From an uncultured Bacteroidota bacterium (GTDB lineage: Bacteria; Bacteroidota; Bacteroidia; Chitinophagales; Chitinophagaceae): a DNA stretch of 11,095 bases. Numbering within the stretch: position 1 is the first letter of the stretch; each line of letters opens with the position of its first letter. A program made the translations under genes and the position numbers. Below the pieces are notes generated by a model. That model did not search any database, had not been told where the DNA came from, and saw nothing but the letters and a program-made list of their open reading frames with translations. The DNA lies in the NCBI GenBank assembly GCA_903913355.1, contig CAIWKU010000139.1, forward strand, positions 1 to 11,095, written 5' to 3'. This document shows, one piece after another, positions 1 to 7,229 of this stretch.

Positions 1-362
1 CTTCTGTGAGAGATGAGCTTACTGAATTTCTTAGTTCTGTAAATATGGGTATGGTGATTACGGATACAAGTGGCAGAAGAGATTGCGCACATATGTATCT
101 TACCGTACCCAAAGCTTTTATCCGGTATGTGGGAAATAGTTTGCATCCAACAGATTATACCAGGGTGGATGATTGGATTGATCGTATGAAATACTGGCTG
201 GATAAAGGACTACAGGAATTATATTTTTTTATGCATATGCATGATGAAGCCAAATCGCCTGAGCTAACGGTTTACCTGGTTGATAAATTAAATGCGGTTT
301 GTGGTTTGCAATTAACAAAGCCCCGGTTTATTGATCCGCCTCCCCCCGACCTTTTTAGCTGA
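1..362 (+). CDS. DUF72 (YecE-like) family protein, C-terminal part, 5' end cut by window
   Basis: The reading frame is open to the left edge of the window, so this is the last ~119 residues of a longer protein; DUF72 proteins are usually about 230-300 residues. The GTG at position 6 is very unlikely to be the true start. Recognisable family segments are D-T-S-G-R-R-D, the block F-I-R-Y-V-G-N-S-L-H-P-T-D-Y, and the later Y-F-F-M-H-x-H-D-E, which are typical of the DUF72 TIM-barrel fold. The biochemical role of DUF72 is not settled. The protein ends in a proline-rich tail P-P-P-P-D-L-F-S. That tail is faintly like a sliding-clamp-binding peptide but lacks the leading Gln. The gene converges on umuC with only 13 bases between the stop codons. 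Family assignment is confident; function is unknown. Confidence 0.88.
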   Translation, partial: SVRDELTEFLSSVNMGMVITDTSGRRDCAHMYLTVPKAFIRYVGNSLHPTDYTRVDDWIDRMKYWLDKGLQELYFFMHMHDEAKSPELTVYLVDKLNAVCGLQLTKPRFIDPPPPDLFS

Positions 363-375
363 TTATGGTCAACGA

Positions 376-1656
376 TTATTTAATTTCAAATAATTCGTCC
401 CAGCGGGTGGTATAACGGGGACTGCGAAGCTCCTGACGCATTTTCCAATCGCGGCTGGTACCGGAAGCGGCGAATTTCAGTACATCATCCCGCATAGCGA
501 AGTTTACATTGTCGATCATGCTCATTAATAAACGGGATTTATTTTCAGCAGGTGGAGTAAACAGATTTCCCTGTATGGAGGTATCCGGCACAATGCCACT
601 TAGCATCACACCGGCTTTTTTATAAATTTTTCCTGATTCATATAACCGCTCCACAAGTGCTACTGCAGGTTTGATCAATTCATTGGTAGCAGAGCTGGCC
701 TGGGGAAGTACAACATAACTGCCAATACTGGGTCCGTGACGGAACCTTGTATTATGTGATTCTTCTTTGGGTACGATAAATACATTGATAATATTCGCAG
801 CGCTGTATTGCCTCCTTAGTTTTTCTGCAGCACGTGAGGTATAGGTAGCGATGGCTTCTCTGATATCCTGTAATTCCGTAACAGGTGATCCGAACATGCG
901 GGTGGTTGCGATCATTTTTTTATTGACCAGTTCTTCTTTCATTCCGATGCTCTCAATACCCTTAAGTTCGCGAATCAATCTTGATCCCGTTACACCGCCC
1001 AGGTGTTTATTGGCCCAAACAATATCCTGTTTGCTGAGGTCATATGCTGTATTGATGTTAAGTCTGCGTAACTTCTCGGCATACTGGTAGCCCACTCCCC
1101 AAACATCTTCTACCGGGGTTTTTTGTAAAGCCTGTTGTATTCTTCCGGGAGTATCCAGCACCAGCACTCCTTGAGTGGCTTCTTTGTGTTTTTTGGATAA
1201 GCGATTGGCGACCTTGCTTAATACTTTGGTAGCGGCTACCCCAATCGATACTTTTATACCCGTCCATTCTTCTACAGTCTCTTTGAGATATACTGCGAAT
1301 GCCTGTAATTCATCAGGCTTTATATGCGAGAGATCGATAAAGCACTCATCTACTGAATATACTTCTACGGTACCGGGTGGTAGCAGCATACGTAAAGTTT
1401 CCATTACGCGCCAACTCAGATCTCCATATAAATTATAGTTAGATGAAAAAGTGGCCACCCCATATTTTTCAATCAGCGGTTTTGCTTTGAAATAAGGTCC
1501 GGCCATAGCTACGCCTAATTTCTTTGCCTCATCGCTTCGGGATATAATGCAACCGTCATTATTGCTTAATACCACAACAGGTTTGTTCTGCAGCCGCGGC
1601 AGGAATAAACGCTCGCATGAGCAATAAAAGCTATTACAATCTACTATTGCTTTCAA
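376..1656 (-). CDS. umuC: Y-family DNA polymerase, UmuC (Pol V catalytic subunit type)
   Basis: Error-prone translesion DNA polymerase, 426 aa, close to the 422 aa of E. coli UmuC. The N terminus M-K-A-I-V-D-C-N-S-F-Y supplies catalytic Asp6 and the steric-gate Tyr11. The palm motif Y-S-V-D-E-C-F places Asp103 and Glu104 as the other metal ligands. A G-V-A-x-T-K-x-L-S-K-V-A-N block (around 139-151) and the little-finger region follow. The C terminus, ending R-S-P-R-Y-T-T-R-W-D-E-L-F, matches the DUF4113 tail of UmuC-type polymerases. Residues 362-366 (QGNLF) fit a sliding-clamp-binding motif at the place where E. coli UmuC carries its own. The gene lies downstream of the UmuD-like gene on the same strand, 128 bases away, and is probably co-transcribed with it. 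All catalytic carboxylates are present, so it should be active. Confidence 0.96.
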   Translation of the reverse strand: MKAIVDCNSFYCSCERLFLPRLQNKPVVVLSNNDGCIISRSDEAKKLGVAMAGPYFKAKPLIEKYGVATFSSNYNLYGDLSWRVMETLRMLLPPGTVEVYSVDECFIDLSHIKPDELQAFAVYLKETVEEWTGIKVSIGVAATKVLSKVANRLSKKHKEATQGVLVLDTPGRIQQALQKTPVEDVWGVGYQYAEKLRRLNINTAYDLSKQDIVWANKHLGGVTGSRLIRELKGIESIGMKEELVNKKMIATTRMFGSPVTELQDIREAIATYTSRAAEKLRRQYSAANIINVFIVPKEESHNTRFRHGPSIGSYVVLPQASSATNELIKPAVALVERLYESGKIYKKAGVMLSGIVPDTSIQGNLFTPPAENKSRLLMSMIDNVNFAMRDDVLKFAASGTSRDWKMRQELRSPRYTTRWDELFEIK

Positions 1657-1784
1657 AAGGTATGGTTAAATGGTTGTACTCATTTACGAATGCTCCTGCC
1701 ATATCAACTGTTCAGAATAGTGCAAAGCGTACAAGTGTGCGACGCAACAACTGTCTGGTTTTGTTATGGTGCCCGGTGTATCAT

Positions 1785-2216
1785 TTACACTGTATGAATC
1801 GAATACACTACTACTCCCCAGGCAGCATAATTCGAAAACTCATCTACCTGAATATTGCCATATTTTTTATTTTCTGCTACTAGAGTAACGCCTTTTATAT
1901 GCGTTTGCAAACGCCTTACCAAAAGTTCGCCATTGAGTATGGCAACAATGACCTTTCCGTTTACGGCTTTGATACTTCTGTCAACAATTAGCACATCGCC
2001 GCTATGAATTCCGGCTTCTATCATGGAATCGCTGTTCATCCGGAAGAAGAAAGTAGCGGGTTTATTGCGGATCAGTTGCTCGTTCAGATCTATACCGCGT
2101 TCCATATAATCGTCGGCTGCGGCGCCAAAACCGCTGGCATTGGCATTGGGAATATCCCATTGTTTGAATTGTTTGGAGCCTTTATAGGCAGCCCCGTACC
2201 ATTGTTCCCCATCCAT
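1785..2216 (-). CDS. umuD: UmuD-like S24 (LexA-fold) protein with Lys-to-Arg change at the catalytic dyad
   Basis: Small 143-aa protein of the S24/UmuD family, which normally self-cleaves on RecA filaments and then joins UmuC in Pol V. After a short N-terminal arm, residues 28-39 (S-G-F-G-A-A-A-D-D-Y-M-E) align with the E. coli UmuD cleavage site C-G-F-P-S-P-A-A-D-Y-V-E. The expected scissile bond is therefore S28-G29. The nucleophile is Ser64 in N-S-D-S-M-I; the usual Gly before Asp is Ser here. The catalytic Lys (K97 in E. coli, within T-V-K-K-L) is replaced by Arg101 in L-L-V-R-R-L, encoded AGG CGT. This should impair self-cleavage unless another residue substitutes. No helix-turn-helix domain is present, so it is not a LexA repressor. 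Family assignment is firm; autoproteolytic ability is doubtful. Confidence 0.92.
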   Translation of the reverse strand: MDGEQWYGAAYKGSKQFKQWDIPNANASGFGAAADDYMERGIDLNEQLIRNKPATFFFRMNSDSMIEAGIHSGDVLIVDRSIKAVNGKVIVAILNGELLVRRLQTHIKGVTLVAENKKYGNIQVDEFSNYAAWGVVVYSIHTV

Positions 2217-2225
2217 AAAATATAT

Positions 2226-2255
2226 TTTGAAATACTAAATTATTTAGTAAATTTA
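2226..2255 (+). promoter_or_regulatory. Putative Bacteroidota-type promoter for the 2H genes
   Basis: TTTG at 2226-2229 is followed after 18 bases by TAAATTTA at 2248-2255. This fits the Bacteroidota pattern TTTG / TAnnTTTG with one mismatch in the last base. It points rightwards, with the start codon of the first 2H gene about 33 bases after the -7 box. The assignment is by eye only. Confidence 0.45.
2233..2249. promoter_or_regulatory. Perfect palindrome, candidate operator between umuD and the 2H genes
   Basis: TACTAAAT at 2233-2240 and ATTTAGTA at 2242-2249 are exact inverted repeats around a single base. The palindrome occupies the spacer between the putative -33 and -7 boxes of the rightward promoter, and its edge is 17 bases from the umuD start codon on the other strand. 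Related CTAAA cores recur at 2258-2262 and 2275-2279 (GCTAAAAT in both contexts). A repressor bound here could control both directions. The binding protein is unknown; the DNA is AT-rich, so chance is not excluded. Confidence 0.5.
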
Positions 2256-2288
2256 TGCTAAAATAATTGTTACGCTAAAATTTTATTT

Positions 2289-2885
2289 ATGGAAACGGGT
2301 TTGGTACAAAACAAATTATTTACGACTCCCCAGGTAAATGGATTTTTCGAATATTTACTGGTGGTACACCCTGATGAAGCTGTGTATACAAAACTGATGG
2401 AAGAGAAACAAGCTGCTTCTAAAGAGTATCAGGCACCTGCTGCTGTTAAAACAAAACCACATATCACTGTAGCTAATTTTTTAGCTAAAGAAGAAATGGA
2501 GCCTACCCTGATCCGGTGGATGCATCGTATTATCAGTATGCAGAAAAGTTTTCGGGTAACGCTTGATCAATATAGTGGTTTTGCTCCGCATACTATTTAC
2601 CTGCGTGTGCAGGATCATACTCCTTTTCAGCAATTGGTAAAAGAGCTCAAAGTGATTGATCAATATGTAAAAGGTTACGGATGCCCTGCCATGTATCTGA
2701 GTACAAGGCCCCATTTAACCGTGGTCAGAAATTTATCGGCGGGTATATATGAGCAAATCATCAGCGCTTATGCAAAAAAAGATTTTCAAGCCTCTTTTGA
2801 TGTGCATGAAGTAATCCTGTTACGCAGACAATACCAGTTCGATCGGTGTAAACAGGTAAATGTATTTGGTTTACAGCCGGTATAG
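2289..2885 (+). CDS. 2H phosphoesterase superfamily protein (2'-5' RNA ligase-like), catalytic motifs intact
   Basis: A 198-aa protein with the two HxT motifs that define the 2H phosphoesterase superfamily: K-P-H-I-T at residues 57-60 and R-P-H-L-T at 140-144. The spacing of about 84 residues is as expected for the duplicated half-barrel fold. Family members act on 2',3'-cyclic or 2'-5' phosphodiester bonds in RNA or nucleotides; the actual substrate cannot be read from sequence. It has no signal peptide and should be cytosolic. The ATG at 2289 follows the putative promoter closely. It is the first of two tandem paralogues and is transcribed away from umuDC. The C terminus Q-V-N-V-F-G-L is only a weak echo of the clamp-like peptides in its neighbours. 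Confidence 0.87.
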   Translation: METGLVQNKLFTTPQVNGFFEYLLVVHPDEAVYTKLMEEKQAASKEYQAPAAVKTKPHITVANFLAKEEMEPTLIRWMHRIISMQKSFRVTLDQYSGFAPHTIYLRVQDHTPFQQLVKELKVIDQYVKGYGCPAMYLSTRPHLTVVRNLSAGIYEQIISAYAKKDFQASFDVHEVILLRRQYQFDRCKQVNVFGLQPV

Positions 2886-2940
2886 TTTGGCATCTTGGGT
2901 TTATTATTTCGCATTTTTTCTTTTGGTTATTGATTCATCT

Positions 2941-3546
2941 ATGCAATCTGATATAGCATTTTCCTGCCCGGTTTCTGAATACCTGCTGGTATTAGAACCG
3001 AATGAGCATTTGTGTGATGAGATCATGCAGGTAAAAAAATATTTTGGAGATACTTACGATTGTGTTTCATCGGCTGCTGGTAAACCCAATATTACCTTGG
3101 TTCGGTTTCAGCATTATGATATGATGGAACCCCGTCTCCTTCACCGCTTGCAATTAGTGGCGGCAGAACAATCTTCCTTTCTGGTAGAACTGCATGATTT
3201 TGGGAGTTTTCCATCTCATACCATTTTTCTCAAAATAACTACCCAATCACAAATAATAGAACTGGTAAAATCCTTTCGGCCCATACAGCATCTGCTGAAA
3301 ATGGATAAGGAGCATAAACCTCATTTTATTACGGAGCCCTATATATGCATTGCCAGAAAACTATTACCCTGGCAATATGAAAAAGGCTGGCTTGAACTGA
3401 GTCATACCCATTTTAGTGGCAGGTTTCTGGCAGATCATTTTTTATTGCTGCGAAAAAGAGAAGGGGAGAATAAATTCGAAATCGTAAAAAAAATCAAATT
3501 ACTGAATAGGAAAATAAGCACCATACAGGGTGAATTGTTTGCCTGA
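2941..3546 (+). CDS. Degenerate 2H phosphoesterase-fold paralogue, both HxT motifs lost
   Basis: A 201-aa protein aligning along its length with the preceding 2H protein: E-Y-L-L-V near the start, H-T-I-x-L in the middle and L-L-R-x near the end. The first catalytic motif reads K-P-N-I-T (Asn50 for His) and the second reads E-P-Y-I-C (Tyr134 for His, Cys136 for Thr). It should therefore lack 2H phosphoesterase activity and may act as a binding or regulatory partner. The frame is intact, so it is not simply a decayed pseudogene. The ATG at 2941 is preferred because homology to the paralogue begins just after it. The extreme C terminus is I-Q-G-E-L-F-A, a good match to a sliding-clamp-binding pentapeptide and almost the same as that in UmuC. 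It starts 55 bases after its paralogue and is probably in the same transcript. Confidence 0.82.
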   Translation: MQSDIAFSCPVSEYLLVLEPNEHLCDEIMQVKKYFGDTYDCVSSAAGKPNITLVRFQHYDMMEPRLLHRLQLVAAEQSSFLVELHDFGSFPSHTIFLKITTQSQIIELVKSFRPIQHLLKMDKEHKPHFITEPYICIARKLLPWQYEKGWLELSHTHFSGRFLADHFLLLRKREGENKFEIVKKIKLLNRKISTIQGELFA

Positions 3547-3550
3547 TTCA

Positions 3551-3641
3551 ACTCACCCCAACATCCACCCCTATCTGCTCCACAAAGAGGGAGATAAATT
3601 TCCTCTTTATTGAATAGAGGGGGGTGAATGTCGGGGTGAGT
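3551..3641. repeat. Long nested palindromic intergenic element (REP/MITE-like or hairpin)
   Basis: The outer arms at 3551-3571 and 3621-3641 pair over 9 + 4 + 6 base pairs with two single mismatches; the outermost pair is ACTCACCCC with GGGGTGAGT. Inside lies a second inverted repeat, AAAGAGG at 3584-3590 with CCTCTTT at 3602-3608. The element fills almost all of the gap between the second 2H gene and the radical SAM gene. It looks like a dispersed palindromic repeat of the REP or MITE kind. As RNA it could fold into a strong hairpin that ends or attenuates the upstream transcript. No transposase is nearby, and no second copy was seen in the window. Confidence 0.75.
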
Positions 3642-3654
3642 AAACTGAAAGATT

Positions 3655-4731
3655 ATGGAAGAACCACAAAACGAAAACATCAACCCCTACCTGAAAGGAC
3701 GGGGCGCACAGTTTAATCCGAAGAATCGATTCCTGAAAAATGAAAAAATAAGGGAACAGATTGAGAGTATCGATGATTGGACAGAACCCAATGTATCAAC
3801 TGTTTACCTGGAAGATCATGCAAAGAGCATTGTGAATAAAGTAGACAGTCCCGATGTTGGTATGTTTTACAGTATGAACCCTTACCAGGGTTGTGAGCAC
3901 GGCTGTATATATTGCTATGCACGGAATGCGCACGAATATTGGGGATATAGCGCAGGACTTGATTTCGAGCGAAAAATCATCGTAAAAAAGAATGCACCGG
4001 AATTGCTGCGTAAATTTCTGATGAACAAAAAATGGGAATGTGTACCCATCAGTTTGAGTGGTAATACAGATTGTTACCAACCTGCTGAGAAAAAATTCAG
4101 GCTGACAAGGCAGATATTGGAAGTATGTAACGAGTTTAACCAGCCGGTGGGTATGATAACCAAAAATGCAGGAATACTCAGAGATATTCCATTATTACAG
4201 GAGATGGCAAAGAAAAAATTAGTGAGTGTATTGGTAAGCATCACTTCATTTAATGAAGATCTGCGAAGAGCGATGGAACCCAGAACCACTACGGCTGTAC
4301 AAAGACTGCGTGTAATCAAAGAACTGAGCGAGGCAGGTGTGCGTATGGGCGTAATGCTTGGTCCCATGATACCCGGTTTAAATGAACATGAGATGCAAAG
4401 GATTATGGAAGCTGCCAGTGCCAATGGGGCCTGCTTTAGTGCATATACATTTATCAGGTTAAATGGAGCTATTAAGCTGATTTTTCATGATTGGCTGTAT
4501 AAAAATTTCCCGGACAGGGCAGATAAAGTCTGGCACCTGATTGAGAACGGGCATGGAGGAAAAGTAAATGATAGTAGGTATGGTATTCGGATGAGAGGGG
4601 AAGGGCCTATATCAGAACTGGTTAGACAGCAATTTAAGAAATACAATAAAATATATAAACTCAATGCAGAGAGATGGGAGCTGGATTGCAGTCAATTTAG
4701 ACGACCGGGGGAACAGGGGACTTTATTTTGA
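3655..4731 (+). CDS. PA0069 family radical SAM protein (SplB-like)
   Basis: A 358-aa radical S-adenosylmethionine protein. The cluster-binding motif is C-E-H-G-C-I-Y-C (Cys spacing C-x3-C-x2-C, roughly residues 81-88) in the context N-P-Y-Q-G-C-E-H-G-C-I-Y-C-Y-A-R. That context is characteristic of the PA0069 branch, which resembles spore photoproduct lyase. Other family blocks are S-L-S-G-N-T-D-C-Y-Q-P, I-T-K-N, and M-L-G-P-M-I-P-G-L-N. The reaction of this branch is unknown; relation to SplB suggests DNA repair chemistry but does not prove it. The protein ends exactly with G-E-Q-G-T-L-F, a clamp-binding-like peptide matching those in UmuC and the second 2H protein. It follows the palindromic element by 13 bases and converges on the phosphatase gene. 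Confidence 0.93.
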   Translation: MEEPQNENINPYLKGRGAQFNPKNRFLKNEKIREQIESIDDWTEPNVSTVYLEDHAKSIVNKVDSPDVGMFYSMNPYQGCEHGCIYCYARNAHEYWGYSAGLDFERKIIVKKNAPELLRKFLMNKKWECVPISLSGNTDCYQPAEKKFRLTRQILEVCNEFNQPVGMITKNAGILRDIPLLQEMAKKKLVSVLVSITSFNEDLRRAMEPRTTTAVQRLRVIKELSEAGVRMGVMLGPMIPGLNEHEMQRIMEAASANGACFSAYTFIRLNGAIKLIFHDWLYKNFPDRADKVWHLIENGHGGKVNDSRYGIRMRGEGPISELVRQQFKKYNKIYKLNAERWELDCSQFRRPGEQGTLF

Positions 4732-4753
4732 ATATAAGAATATGTTTTGTAAA

Positions 4754-5887
4754 TCATTTTTGCAATACAATGGCTTCTGTTGTTACAGATTCTACAGTTT
4801 TGGTAACAGCTGGCTGGGTACTTTGTAAATGAATTGCTTTGGCTACACTATGATTACTCGTAAATTTTTCTCCTAATAATAATGCGATCGTCGCTGCAGT
4901 TTGTTTCAAATAAATTTGCTCAGCTGTTTTGATTTCACCCAATGGGGCAATACCCGGACCCAGCATGACCTGCCAGATATCTCCTGATCCTTTTACAAAT
5001 AGATTATGTGCATACCATGAGGTAGGTTTTTTTCCCCTGCCATGATCTGTTGTGATGATAAAACTGGTATTGTCTTTGTAAAAAGGGTCTGTTTGCACAT
5101 AGTACCATAATTCTGCAATCATTTTATCTACATTGTTTGCCTGCTCAAGGTATTGATCATATTTACCCTGGTGAGCAAATTCATCTGTTTCACCAAGACC
5201 CAGCATAACAACCCGCGGATGATTTGTTTCAATATATTCCTTGGCACTAAGAAAAGTAAGCTGGTCATATCGGCAATGTGTTTTTTGCTTTATATCTGCC
5301 TGCACCTGATTGATATATACATCGGTACTATCTTCTTCTCTGATCGCTTCATATCCACTGTTGATTTCCAGATCATTTCTTTTTTTGTTGAGAATATACG
5401 GGAAGATATTCCAGGAACTGAAAGCCACTACTTTCCCTGAGTATTCAGGCTGGGTATTCAAATATTCAAGGATATTAATATTCTCATTAAATCTGGGTGT
5501 ATTGGGAATTAATTTGGGATCCGGGTAGCCTGTCAGCATTTCATTATATCCTGGATAGGAGATTTTATAAAAATTACTCACATTCACTTTATTCTCATAA
5601 TTCCGGTTTCCGATTAACTGTCCCTTCTTGGCAATTACATTCCAGAAAAAAGGCATTAATTTTTGTCTGCGTAATTCAGGGGTGCTGGCACCGTATAAAT
5701 CCTGCATCAATGCCGTATCCTTAACAAATTTTAAGTTATGTATCAAAGCAGTATCTGCGCCGTTAAATACTTCCTGCCAGCGAAATCCATCTGTGGTAAT
5801 CAGGAATACGTTCTTAGCCAGAACGGGTCTTTGAGAAAAGACTGAAAGAGATGCCAATAGAAATAACGCAAAAAGAGTGGTTTTCAC
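4754..5887 (-). CDS. Secreted alkaline phosphatase superfamily protein (phosphodiesterase/NPP-like)
   Basis: A 377-aa exported hydrolase. Residues 1-19 form a signal peptide (basic start, hydrophobic core, F-S-Q before the likely cleavage). Metal-binding signatures of the alkaline phosphatase/NPP superfamily are T-T-D-G-F (Asp33), E-T-D-E-F-A-H (Asp235, His239) and T-T-D-H-G (Asp281, His282); His294 may be the last ligand. The block I-S-Y-P-G-Y-N-E-M-L-T-G aligns with the nucleophile region of NPP enzymes, putting Ser110 where Thr is common. It probably releases phosphate or cleaves phosphodiesters in the periplasm, substrate unknown. The start codon is GTG; no in-frame ATG lies near it, and the signal peptide begins right there. 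It is separated by 115 bases from the DUF3570 gene upstream and is probably expressed on its own. Confidence 0.88.
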   Translation of the reverse strand: MKTTLFALFLLASLSVFSQRPVLAKNVFLITTDGFRWQEVFNGADTALIHNLKFVKDTALMQDLYGASTPELRRQKLMPFFWNVIAKKGQLIGNRNYENKVNVSNFYKISYPGYNEMLTGYPDPKLIPNTPRFNENINILEYLNTQPEYSGKVVAFSSWNIFPYILNKKRNDLEINSGYEAIREEDSTDVYINQVQADIKQKTHCRYDQLTFLSAKEYIETNHPRVVMLGLGETDEFAHQGKYDQYLEQANNVDKMIAELWYYVQTDPFYKDNTSFIITTDHGRGKKPTSWYAHNLFVKGSGDIWQVMLGPGIAPLGEIKTAEQIYLKQTAATIALLLGEKFTSNHSVAKAIHLQSTQPAVTKTVESVTTEAIVLQK

Positions 5888-6002
5888 TTTGTAGGTTTTA
5901 CAAAAGAACCACTCTATTGTAAAGTGAATATTAGCTGCGTATTAAGTTAGTGTTATGCAATCGGGAAAGAAATGCGTAACCAATGATTTTTGATTGACTG
6001 CA

Positions 6003-7205
6003 TTATTTGAATTTCAAATTCATCGAAATGATATTTGAATTCATCCCATTATTCTTTTCATAATGTCCATACCTGAGCTCCAGCATATTGAGGTGTTCTA
6101 TCCCAAAGACGCCTTTTGGAGGGGTTAGTCGAATACCGGTTCCATAAAAATGGCTCGTAAAGCCAGACAGATCATAATTACTAGTAAAATAAGTATCTGT
6201 GGTTTTATGTGCCTGATAAGCTGCAAAATAATCTACGGCAGTTTGAGTATAGAATCGGTAGAATGGGGTTAGGGAAACAAACGGAGTAAACTTTATCGAT
6301 GTTTCCAGGTTAAAAGTATGCGCTTTTAAACCCCAGTCATCCTGGTAGTATCGGTAATATCCTCTTAGGATGATATTATCCCCGAGAAAATAATTGGCAC
6401 GAAATCCAACAGGTAACTTAAATCGTTTTCCAGGAAGATTTTCAACTTTCTCACTATTATCGGTAAAATATACTCTATGGAAAGGAAGACCCAGATAACC
6501 TTGCTGGTAAATCAGGTCAACCAAAAAAGCAAGTTGTAACCGGGTATTAACGATTTGGGAATAAGAAAATGAACTGCCAAAAGTGTTTCTGCCGGCTGTA
6601 GCATAATCCTCATGCCGAAGCGCAACACCTCCTGGTCTGAATTCCACAGGGTAAATGAGTTTAAGATTATCTAAATAGGTAAATAGTTTTGCACTAAACT
6701 CTCCATTTCTATTCTTGGTTTTTTTTGAAAAGTTGATATTCCCGCCCCATGACATATAATCAAATTCATGAGAGATAGCGCCTCCTGCACCAAAACTGGT
6801 TCCTTTTTGCTCATTCTCTACAGTCCAGTTAGCAGAAGGATAAATTCTTGTATCAGCATGTGAAGCAGAGGAGTTTGCTTTTGAGTCAATCATATCTGAG
6901 GAAGCAGAAGTATAATGATCTACGCCCAACTCAAAGTCATAGGAGTTTTTTCTTTTCTTTCTATCCCAGTTATAAAACTTGAGTTCAATCGAGTTTGAAA
7001 TATCTGTCAGTTTTTCAGACCCGATACCACCGGTTACAGCAGAATTATTACCATCCTGATGATAGTAGCTGGAAACAAAATTGGCTTCTTCAAAAGTTAA
7101 TGCCCTGTTTTTGTATTTGGAAGAATCCACCGTTTTACTGGTTTGTGAAAAAGCAGCCAGTAGTCCGATATATAAACCAATAATAGTTAGTGTTAGTTTT
7201 CTCAT
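6003..7205 (-). CDS. DUF3570 domain protein, predicted outer-membrane beta-barrel
   Basis: A 400-aa protein with an N-terminal signal peptide (residues 1-21, ending F-S-Q). The rest is rich in alternating aromatic and polar strands, with blocks such as G-A-G-G-A-I-S-H-E-F-D-Y and V-E-F-R-P-G-G, which I recognise as DUF3570. It ends in a short strand, N-I-I-S-M-N-L-K-F-K, consistent with a transmembrane barrel. No enzymatic motif is visible. It is the last gene of a three-gene operon, starting 24 bases after the DUF4266 lipoprotein gene. DUF3570 and DUF4266 genes commonly travel together, so the barrel probably acts with that lipoprotein at the outer membrane. Its precise function is unknown; a channel or export role is inference. 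Confidence 0.88.
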   Translation of the reverse strand: MRKLTLTIIGLYIGLLAAFSQTSKTVDSSKYKNRALTFEEANFVSSYYHQDGNNSAVTGGIGSEKLTDISNSIELKFYNWDRKKRKNSYDFELGVDHYTSASSDMIDSKANSSASHADTRIYPSANWTVENEQKGTSFGAGGAISHEFDYMSWGGNINFSKKTKNRNGEFSAKLFTYLDNLKLIYPVEFRPGGVALRHEDYATAGRNTFGSSFSYSQIVNTRLQLAFLVDLIYQQGYLGLPFHRVYFTDNSEKVENLPGKRFKLPVGFRANYFLGDNIILRGYYRYYQDDWGLKAHTFNLETSIKFTPFVSLTPFYRFYTQTAVDYFAAYQAHKTTDTYFTSNYDLSGFTSHFYGTGIRLTPPKGVFGIEHLNMLELRYGHYEKNNGMNSNIISMNLKFK

Positions 7206-7229
7206 TACCTTTTTTTACTGATGAAATGA

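Noticed and set aside
344..359. DUF72 tail P-P-D-L-F-S as a firm clamp-binding motif.
   Set aside because: It lacks the leading Gln of the consensus, so it is mentioned only as a weak echo.
1657..1784. The 128-base umuD-umuC gap, which is partly open in an opposite-strand frame.
   Set aside because: The opposite-strand frame runs into both neighbouring genes, has no recognisable family features, and low-complexity composition explains it; no small gene or clear RNA structure was seen.
2860..2940. A 27-residue hydrophobic N-terminal extension of the second 2H protein, resembling a membrane segment.
   Set aside because: It overlaps the 3' end of the first 2H gene in another frame, and similarity to the paralogue begins only after the ATG at 2941.
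3316..3333. K-P-H-F-I-T in the degenerate 2H protein (residues 126-131) as a surviving HxT motif.
   Set aside because: The spacing is HxxT, not HxT, and it lies about six residues before the position that aligns with the second motif of the paralogue, where Y-I-C is found.
5885..5925. CACTTT / AAAGTG inverted repeat around the phosphatase start codon.
   Set aside because: Six-base arms with a long loop in AT-rich DNA are likely to arise by chance, and one arm lies in the coding region.
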